Part shown: one piece after another, positions 1 through 6,549 of the stretch
How positions within the stretch are numbered: position 1 is the stretch's first letter
Layout of the letters: each line of letters starts with the position of its first letter
Assembly (NCBI GenBank): GCA_965279075.1
Contig: CBDIHI010000006.1
Location: forward strand, 62,001-126,000
Direction of reading: 5' to 3'
DNA length: 64,000 nt
Source of the DNA: SZAS-79 sp965279075
GTDB lineage: Bacteria; Pseudomonadota; Gammaproteobacteria; Burkholderiales; SG8-39
Position numbers and translations under genes: made by a program
The notes under the pieces: model-generated
The model's database searches: none
The model's input: the letters and a program-made list of their open reading frames with translations, nothing else
Told to the model about the DNA's origin: nothing

Positions 1-1462
<1,462 letters not shown>

Positions 1463-1837
1463 GGGCGAGCGGCTGGTGCCGCTCGCGCAGTGGGACGGCG
1501 AACCGTCGGTGCTACTGGGACCGGCGGACGACCCCGCGGCGCTTCAGGGACGCCTTGGCGGGCTTTCCGTCATTGCCGTCGAGTTTCCCCAGTTCACCGA
1601 CGGCCGCGGTTATTCGATCGCGCGCCTGCTGCGCGAGCGCTACGGGTACGCGGGCGAGCTGCGCGCGGTGGGTGAAGTCCTGCGCGACAACCTCTTCTAC
1701 CTCTCGCGCTGCGGGTTCGACGCGTTTGCGCTGAGCGACCCGTCTGGCGCCGAAGCGCTGGAGGGCCTCGCCGATTTCAGCGAGGGGTACCAGGCCTCGG
1801 TCGAGCGCCCCCAGCCCCTTTTCCGGCGAAGGTTCGC

Positions 1838-2149
1838 GTGAACCACGCCCTTCAACTGGAGCGCAGCGACATGGCCCTCGTACGGTTCGAATTCGGCAGC
1901 GTGCCGCACGAACTGGCGTTGCCGCCCGGCAAGGTCGTGGTCGCCATCGATGGCCTCGAGCGGGCCGGCTTCGAGTACCAGGCGTTCAAGGAGATGCGCA
2001 GTGCCTTCCTGGAGCGCAACCCCCCCGGATCCTCGACCGACATTACTTTCGTGCCGGTCTCCTCGCATCACGGCGACATGATCCTGAAGCGCGGGGACCA
2101 CATCGACTGGTACGACGGCCCCACGCTGGCCGAAGCGCTCGGCGTATGA
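1838..2149 (+). CDS. Small protein resembling the distal part of the CysN GTPase domain; probable remnant
   Basis: A 103-residue ORF joined to its neighbours by overlaps on both sides (GTGA upstream, ATGA downstream). Its C-terminal two thirds align by eye with the distal GTPase domain of sulfate adenylyltransferase subunit 1: a VVVAI strand, a FVPVSSHHGD stretch like the CysN P-I-SALKGD segment, and the near-diagnostic WYDGPTLAEAL. The P-loop and switch regions are absent, and the NKMD guanine motif is replaced by DGLE, so GTP binding is not expected. An alternative start is the ATG at 1871, which has GGAG nine bases upstream. In related genomes cysHDN commonly sits between DUF934 and cobA, so this looks like a deletion scar kept as an ORF. 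Confidence 0.6.
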   Translation: MNHALQLERSDMALVRFEFGSVPHELALPPGKVVVAIDGLERAGFEYQAFKEMRSAFLERNPPGSSTDITFVPVSSHHGDMILKRGDHIDWYDGPTLAEALGV

Positions 2150-2901
2150 CGGGGGTCGTGTACCTGGTGGGCGCAGGCCCGGGCGCGCCGGACCTCCTGA
2201 CGCTGCGCGCCGCGCGGCTGCTGGAGCAGGCCGAAGTCGTCTTCCACGATGCGCTGGTGAACCCGGAAATCGTGGCGATCGCCTCTGGCGCGGAGAAAGT
2301 GCCCGTGGGCAAGCGTTGCGGCAGCCATTCTGCCGCGCAGGTATTCATCAACAAGCGGCTGGTCGACGCCGCGCGCAGGCACCGGGTCGTGGTTCGCCTC
2401 AAGGGCGGGGACCCGATGCTGTTCGGCCGTGCGCAGGAGGAAATCGATGCGCTGGCCGCCGCAGGCGTGCGATACGAAGTCGTCCCGGGCGTCACGGCGG
2501 CAGTGGCGGCGAGCGCGGATCTTGGCGTGTCGCTCACGCGACGTGGCGTCGCGCGCAGCGTGGTTTTCGTGACGCCCCGAGTCGGCGAGGGCGAGGACAG
2601 GGGCAACTGGGTGCGTGCCGCCAGCGCCGCGGACACGGTCGCCATCTACATGGGCGCCGGGGAGGCGGGGGCGATCTCTGCCGCGCTGATCGGGGCAGGT
2701 CGGCCTGCGACCACACCGGCCGTACTCGTGGAAAACGCCTCCCTGCCGCAGGAAATGCGCCACTTCACGACGCTTGCGGGGCTCGCCGGCGCGGCCGAGG
2801 CGCTCGGCAGTGGTCCCGCGCTGATCTTCGTCGGTAACGTCTACGGCGAGTTGGTCAGCCTTGCCGGGGACATTCGCACCGCGGCGTCGCGCGCCGCCTG
2901 A
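2146..2901 (+). CDS. cobA: Uroporphyrinogen-III C-methyltransferase (SUMT)
   Basis: SAM-dependent enzyme that methylates uroporphyrinogen III at C2 and C7 to give precorrin-2, the first committed step to siroheme and cobalamin. The 251-residue length fits a single-domain SUMT. It has the N-terminal VYLVGAGPGAPDLLTLRA motif (residues 3-20) and the VVRLKGGDPMLFGRAQEE motif. It lacks the CysG N-terminal dehydrogenase/chelatase domain, so a separate enzyme must finish siroheme. It overlaps the upstream ORF by ATGA and likely supplies siroheme precursor for the reductase at the head of this operon. Confidence 0.93.
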   Translation: MTGVVYLVGAGPGAPDLLTLRAARLLEQAEVVFHDALVNPEIVAIASGAEKVPVGKRCGSHSAAQVFINKRLVDAARRHRVVVRLKGGDPMLFGRAQEEIDALAAAGVRYEVVPGVTAAVAASADLGVSLTRRGVARSVVFVTPRVGEGEDRGNWVRAASAADTVAIYMGAGEAGAISAALIGAGRPATTPAVLVENASLPQEMRHFTTLAGLAGAAEALGSGPALIFVGNVYGELVSLAGDIRTAASRAA

Positions 2902-2907
2902 TACCGC

Positions 2908-3405
2908 CTAGCGTTCGCGGCGGATCATCGCCCAGAGCGTGAGGACGCCGAAGGCAACGAAGCACGCCAGCGACCACTCGGCGATCGACAGGCCGAGGAA
3001 CCGCCAGGTCACCTCGGCGCATTGTCCCGAGCCGCGGAACAGGTTGCCGATCACCTTGGCCATCGGGAAGTGGTCGATCATGTAGTAGAGGTCGGGTCCG
3101 CACTTGGGGACCAGTTCTGGCGGCAGGTGCTGCAGCCAGACCTGCCTTCCGGCGGTACCGCCGCCGCCCGCGGCAAGCAGGAGCCCCAGCCCGCCGTACA
3201 CAAACCGCCCCGCGCCCCTGGGGGCATGGATCGCGGCGGCGAGGAAGACGAACAGCAGGCCGAAGTAGAAGCCGCGCTGGACGAGGCAGAGCGGGCAGGG
3301 GTCCTGGCCGTCGAAATACTGCAGGTAGAAGCCGTATCCGAGCAGGCTCGCGCAGGCCAAAGCTCCCATTGCATGAGCAATACGTGTCAACGAACGAGGC
3401 GACAT
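2908..3405 (-). CDS. dsbB: Disulfide bond formation protein B
   Basis: Inner-membrane quinone reductase that reoxidises DsbA. It is 165 residues with four predicted membrane segments. Both periplasmic cysteine pairs are present: the CPLC motif at C37/C40 followed by QR, and the second pair at C102/C129. It is convergent with cobA, with only six bases between the stops, and its promoter side faces a tRNA-Thr gene. Length and cysteine spacing match the family, so function is secure. Confidence 0.93.
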   Translation of the reverse strand: MSPRSLTRIAHAMGALACASLLGYGFYLQYFDGQDPCPLCLVQRGFYFGLLFVFLAAAIHAPRGAGRFVYGGLGLLLAAGGGGTAGRQVWLQHLPPELVPKCGPDLYYMIDHFPMAKVIGNLFRGSGQCAEVTWRFLGLSIAEWSLACFVAFGVLTLWAMIRRER

Positions 3406-3453
3406 CCCGGGTCCCTGGGGGCAATTCGCTATACTACCGGACGCGGGTTCGAG

Positions 3454-3529
3454 GCCGGCTTAGCTCAGTTGGTAGAGCAGCTGATTTGTAATCAGAAGGT
3501 CGGGGGTTCGACTCCTCTAGCCGGCACCA
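3454..3529 (+). tRNA. tRNA-Thr(UGU)
   Basis: Cloverleaf with acceptor stem GCCGGCU pairing to AGCCGGC, D arm AGCTCAGTTGGTAGAGC, anticodon loop TTTGTAA (anticodon TGT), T arm GGGGGTTCGACTCCTC and an encoded CCA at 3527-3529. It stands alone between dsbB and a LysR-type gene. Confidence 0.95.
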
Positions 3530-3545
3530 AGTTCCCCGCCGACCC

Positions 3546-3914
3546 CTACCCGGCTCCCGCTTCCGCGAGCCCGTTTCCTTCAGCCGCCCCGGTGCGCGGC
3601 GCCTTGACGCCCCGCAGCTTCCTCAGGGCGCCCAGCCTCTCGTCGGCCGCGATGAAGAACCGGAAGAGGACCTGGACGGTTTCGTACACTTCCCTGCCGG
3701 CATCCGTCAGGACGACTTTGCGGCCGGACTGGTCGAGCAGCTCGATGTCGAGGCTCTCGGAAAGCTTCTTTACCTGGACGGACACCGTGGGCTGGGCGAG
3801 GCAGAGCTCCTCGCCCGCGCGCGTGAAGCTGCCGAGCCGCGCGACGGCTTCGAACACCATGAGCTGCGGGAGCATTCCGTGCCTGAAGTACCGACGAAGG
3901 GCTGCGTGACGCAT
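3546..3914 (-). CDS. LysR-type DNA-binding-domain-only regulator
   Basis: A 122-residue protein. It holds a complete LysR-type winged helix-turn-helix (MVFEAVARLGSFTRAGEELCLAQPTVSVQVKKL, roughly residues 18-50) and the following VVLTDAGREVYE segment, then about 35 residues of linker-helix-like sequence and a stop. No substrate-binding domain follows; full LysR proteins are about 300 residues. The start chosen is the ATG at 3914 with GGAG five bases upstream. A longer in-frame extension to 4133 would run through the riboswitch and terminator upstream and is rejected. It is divergent from terC. If functional it would bind DNA without the usual inducer domain, perhaps at the shared terC intergenic region (inference). 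Confidence 0.75.
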   Translation of the reverse strand: MRHAALRRYFRHGMLPQLMVFEAVARLGSFTRAGEELCLAQPTVSVQVKKLSESLDIELLDQSGRKVVLTDAGREVYETVQVLFRFFIAADERLGALRKLRGVKAPRTGAAEGNGLAEAGAG

Positions 3915-3970
3915 GTGATCTCCAAAAGGCTGTTTGCGGCGGTCCTTTGCACATGGCGCAGGTCTCGCGC

Positions 3971-4004
3971 AAACGAAAAGACCTTTGCCTGACTGGCAAA
4001 GGTC
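3971..4004 (-). terminator. Intrinsic terminator of the riboswitch expression platform
   Basis: On the minus strand, a perfect 10-bp stem GACCTTTGCC / GGCAAAGGTC with a five-base loop is followed by TTTTCGTTT. Its 5' arm contains the CCTTTG that would otherwise close the P1 helix of the aptamer upstream, so the two structures exclude each other. It lies 57 bases before the LysR-type start codon. Confidence 0.85.
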
Positions 4005-4096
4005 TCGCTTGCAGCGCACTACGCGCTGCCAGGGCGACCGGGGCGACATGCGTCCCGTGATGACGGCTGCCCTGCGAAAAGCTACTCCCCTTTGGA
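3997..4096 (-). promoter_or_regulatory. yybP-ykoY (Mn2+) type riboswitch aptamer
   Basis: Reading the minus strand, the RNA begins with CAAAGG followed by the hallmark GGAGUAGC (GGGGAGTAGC at 4081-4090). Next comes a P2-like pairing CAGGGC/GCCCUG enclosing CCGUCAUCACGG, then a GCAGCGC/GCGCUGC hairpin, then AAGCGAGA and CCUUUG. CCUUUG pairs with the initial CAAAGG to form P1. The GGGGAGUAGC and GUCAUCA elements are characteristic of the yybP-ykoY class, which senses Mn2+. Because P1 and the terminator compete for CCUUUG, the layout predicts that ligand binding turns transcription on. The aptamer faces the LysR-type gene, not terC. Confidence 0.8.
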
Positions 4097-4104
4097 GTGA
4101 CACA

Positions 4105-4133
4105 ATCCTAGCAGGGGGACTTCCGGGTCGCAA
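4105..4133 (-). promoter_or_regulatory. Sigma70-type promoter for the riboswitch transcript
   Basis: Minus-strand TTGCGA (4133-4128), 17-base spacer, TAGGAT (4110-4105). Start of transcription would fall near 4098, immediately before the aptamer P1 strand, which supports both calls. Confidence 0.6.
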
Positions 4134-4251
4134 GTAACGGCTTCATTGCATTGTGTAATGCCCTTTCAGGGTGCGGAAGTGCATTGCGATTCTTCATTTT
4201 CCGGCCCGGCCCGGTTCGCATAATCGGCGCATTCGCATCCCGGAGCTGGCC

Positions 4252-4950
4252 ATGGACCTCTTCACACCGGACTTCCTTTCGGCGCTCGCAGCCATCGTCG
4301 TCATAGACCTTGTACTGGCTGGCGACAACGCGATCGTCATTGCGCTCGCCGCCCGCAACCTGCCCAAGCACCTGAAGTCCCGTGCGATCGTCTGGGGCAC
4401 GCTTGGCGCAATCGTCGTGCGCACGATATTGACGCTTGGAGTGGTGTGGCTGCTCAAAGTGCCCGGCCTGATGCTCGCCGGAGGCCTGATGCTCCTGTGG
4501 ATCGCGCACCGCCTGCTTACGCAGCAGGACGGCGACGGTCACGACTTCGCCCCGGCCGCATCCTTCTGGGGGGCGATGCAGACCATCGTCGTGGCCGATG
4601 CGGTGATGGGCCTCGACAACGTGCTTGCGGTGGCGGGCGCGGCAGGAGGCAGCTCGCTGCTGGTCGTCTGCGGACTGCTGATCTCGATCCCCATCGTGAT
4701 CTGGGGCTCGACGATGATCCTCAAGTGGATCGAGCGCTTTCCTTCGATCGTCTATATCGGCGGCGCGGTGCTTGCGTGGACTGCGGCGAAGATGGTGACC
4801 AGCGAGCCTTTCGTACAGGCATGGCTCGGCGACACGCATACGCCCTACTGGCTGCTGTACGTCGCCGCCATCATGGGCACCCTCGGCATCGCATGGCTCG
4901 CCAACCGCCGCCGCACCGGCACCCCCGCCACTTCCCTCGGAGGAGACTGA
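4252..4950 (+). CDS. TerC family membrane protein (YjbE-like)
   Basis: A 232-residue integral membrane protein of the TerC superfamily, whose characterised members export Mn2+ or other metals. It carries two acidic membrane motifs typical of the family: DLVLAGDN (D19, D25, N26) and DAVMGLDN (D122, N123), in about seven hydrophobic segments. The start is the ATG with GGAG seven bases upstream; longer versions would run into the divergent promoter region. A stress protein gene follows after two bases, so the two are cotranscribed. YjbE-type members are often under yybP-ykoY riboswitches. Here the aptamer is next door but points the other way. Confidence 0.87.
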   Translation: MDLFTPDFLSALAAIVVIDLVLAGDNAIVIALAARNLPKHLKSRAIVWGTLGAIVVRTILTLGVVWLLKVPGLMLAGGLMLLWIAHRLLTQQDGDGHDFAPAASFWGAMQTIVVADAVMGLDNVLAVAGAAGGSSLLVVCGLLISIPIVIWGSTMILKWIERFPSIVYIGGAVLAWTAAKMVTSEPFVQAWLGDTHTPYWLLYVAAIMGTLGIAWLANRRRTGTPATSLGGD

Positions 4951-4952
4951 CC

Positions 4953-5447
4953 ATGAAACTGCTCGTACCCGTAAGCGGATCGAATGCATCCATCGCCGCC
5001 GTACGCTACGCCGCAAAGGTCCTGCGCCAGGGCGAAGGCGAAGCGATCCTCGTCAACGTGCAGCCGAGGCTCACGTCCCACGCGGCGCGATTTACGTCGC
5101 GCAACTCGCGCGATGCCTTGCGGCGAGAGCGTTCCGAACGCGCGCTTGCGGGCGCCCGCGCGATGCTCGATGCCGCCGGTGTCCGGTACACGGCTGTTGC
5201 AGAGACCGGCCGCATTGCAGAAACCGTCGCCCGGCTGGCCAGGGACCACGGTGTCGACCAGGTCGTCCTCGGCGCGGCGCGGCGTGCCGGCTGGTGGCAG
5301 GCCCTGTTCTCGCCGGTGCCGCGCATCCTCGACCTCGCGGAGGTTCCTGTGGCGGTGATCGGCGACGGGCGTTCGGGCGCCTTCGAACGCTACGGGGTGC
5401 CGGCCTGCGTGGGCCTCGGGCTCACGCTGGTGGTCGCGGCAGACTAG
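4953..5447 (+). CDS. Universal stress protein (UspA) family, variant nucleotide site
   Basis: A 164-residue single Usp domain (MKLLVPVSGSNAS start, GVDQVVLGAARRAGWWQALFSPVPRIL near residues 100-126, then VPVAVIG). In ATP-binding Usp proteins a G-2x-G-9x-G(S/T) pattern follows the VLG strand. Here that stretch reads GAARRAGWWQALFSPV, so the last glycine is missing and ATP binding is doubtful. A strong GGAGGAGA precedes the ATG, and the gene follows terC by two bases. The C-terminus ends in an unusual hydrophobic tail. A role in stress or metal homeostasis alongside TerC is inferred from context only. Confidence 0.82.
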   Translation: MKLLVPVSGSNASIAAVRYAAKVLRQGEGEAILVNVQPRLTSHAARFTSRNSRDALRRERSERALAGARAMLDAAGVRYTAVAETGRIAETVARLARDHGVDQVVLGAARRAGWWQALFSPVPRILDLAEVPVAVIGDGRSGAFERYGVPACVGLGLTLVVAAD

Positions 5448-5465
5448 CCGGCGCACCCCCCAAAA

Positions 5466-5496
5466 GAAAAAGCCCGGTCGCCCGGGCTTTTTTCAT
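5466..5496. terminator. Bidirectional intrinsic terminator
   Basis: AAGCCCGG / CCGGGCTT-type stem (5470-5489) with A-rich sequence before it and a T run after it. It sits between convergent usp (+) and the cold-shock gene (-), so it can serve both. Confidence 0.85.
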
Positions 5497-5512
5497 TTCC
5501 ACTGCCCGGGGC

Positions 5513-5716
5513 TCAGAGGGCCTTGATGTCCGCCGCCTGCTTGCCTTTCGGGCCGGTGCGCTCTTCGAACTGCACCTTCTGGCCTTCCTTGAGGGACTTG
5601 TAGCCGTCCATCTGGATGGCGCTGTGGTGCGCGAACAGGTCTTCGCCGCCCGCGTCGGGCGTGATGAACCCGAAGCCCTTGCTGTCATTGAACCACTTCA
5701 CGATTCCGGTAGCCAT
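5513..5716 (-). CDS. Cold-shock domain protein (CspA family)
   Basis: A 67-residue single cold-shock domain that binds single-stranded RNA/DNA and melts mRNA structure. RNP1-type GFGFI (near residues 15-19) and RNP2-type DLFAHH (near 27-32) are both present, and the N-terminus GIVKWFNDSKG is standard. The ATG at 5716 has AAAGGA upstream. A long leader of at least 140 bases precedes it, as is common for csp genes. It is convergent with usp across a shared terminator. Confidence 0.95.
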   Translation of the reverse strand: MATGIVKWFNDSKGFGFITPDAGGEDLFAHHSAIQMDGYKSLKEGQKVQFEERTGPKGKQAADIKAL

Positions 5717-5902
5717 TCTGTAATTCCTTTCTGGTTGAGCCGCGGCAGATCCGGGCCACGGCGCCGGTGCGAGAAAATCAAGAAAGGGAACTAGAGGCCA
5801 ACGTTGCCGCGAACGCGGCGATGAGGGGACTGCGAATTCACTGCTTGAACATCCTGCTGCCTGCAGTGTACCACGCAACGGGTGCCTGGCTCCCGGCCGG
5901 GT

Positions 5903-6445
5903 TCAGCGATGCGCCTTTCGCGTAGTGTTGCGAATGTTCCCGCGCGTTCCCGCGCGCGCGATTTTCACCTCGGGCAACGGCAGCGGCAGCGCGGTCTGGT
6001 ACTTCACCTGCTTCAACGCGAAGCTCGAACGGATGTTCCCCACGCCCGGGATGCGCGTGAGGAAATCGAGGATGAACCGCTCCAGCGCCTGCACGTCCGA
6101 CACCACCACGCGCAAAAGGTAATCTGCGTCGCCGGTCATCAGGTAGCACTCCATCACCTCGGGGCGCTCGCGGATCGAGCGCTCGAACACGCCGAGCGCC
6201 GACTCCACCTGCCGTTCCAGCGTCACCTGGATGAACACGCTGACGGTCAGCCCGAGTTCCAGCGGGTCGAGCAGGGTCACGTAGCGGTCGATGATGCCGC
6301 TCGCCTCCAGGTTGCGGACCCGGTTGAGGCAGGGGGAGGGCGACAGGTGCACGGCCTGCGCGAGTTCGACGTTGCTGAGCCGCGCGTCCTCCTGCAGGCG
6401 GGCGAGGATCTTCCAGTCGGTGGCGTCGAGCGTAATCGAAGGCAT
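5903..6445 (-). CDS. Lrp/AsnC family transcriptional regulator
   Basis: A 180-residue Lrp-type regulator with an N-terminal helix-turn-helix (DWKILARLQEDARLSNVELAQAV, then SPSPCLNRVRNLEASGII) and a C-terminal RAM/AsnC ligand domain (MECYLMTGDADYLLRVVV). The last 25 residues (PEVKIARAGTRGNIRN...) extend past the usual end and are basic. It is transcribed away from the aceE-type gene across a 104-base region that holds a perfect palindrome. The pairing resembles MdeR/MdeB in Pseudomonas putida, where the Lrp protein activates an E1-type gene (established for that system, inferred here). Confidence 0.9.
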   Translation of the reverse strand: MPSITLDATDWKILARLQEDARLSNVELAQAVHLSPSPCLNRVRNLEASGIIDRYVTLLDPLELGLTVSVFIQVTLERQVESALGVFERSIRERPEVMECYLMTGDADYLLRVVVSDVQALERFILDFLTRIPGVGNIRSSFALKQVKYQTALPLPLPEVKIARAGTRGNIRNTTRKAHR

Positions 6446-6470
6446 GATATTCCGTAGAATCTACAGGATC

Positions 6471-6485
6471 CGGCATAGTATGCCG
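6471..6485. promoter_or_regulatory. Candidate Lrp-type operator palindrome
   Basis: CGGCATA-G-TATGCCG, a perfect 7-bp inverted repeat in the divergent lrp/aceE intergenic region, 25 bases before the lrp start and 65 bases before the aceE start. Lrp-family regulators bind about 15-bp dyads, so size and place fit. No binding data are available. Confidence 0.5.
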
Positions 6486-6549
6486 TAAAGATCGAATCCT
6501 GCAGGCAAGAACGGCAGCACCTGCGGCGGCAGCGCCGTTAAACTTCCGC

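Noticed and set aside
3971..4133. Riboswitch reading toward terC on the plus strand
   Set aside because: GGGGAGTAGC, the P1 strands and the T run are all in order only on the minus strand; on the plus strand the stem is followed by CGCTTGC, not a T run.
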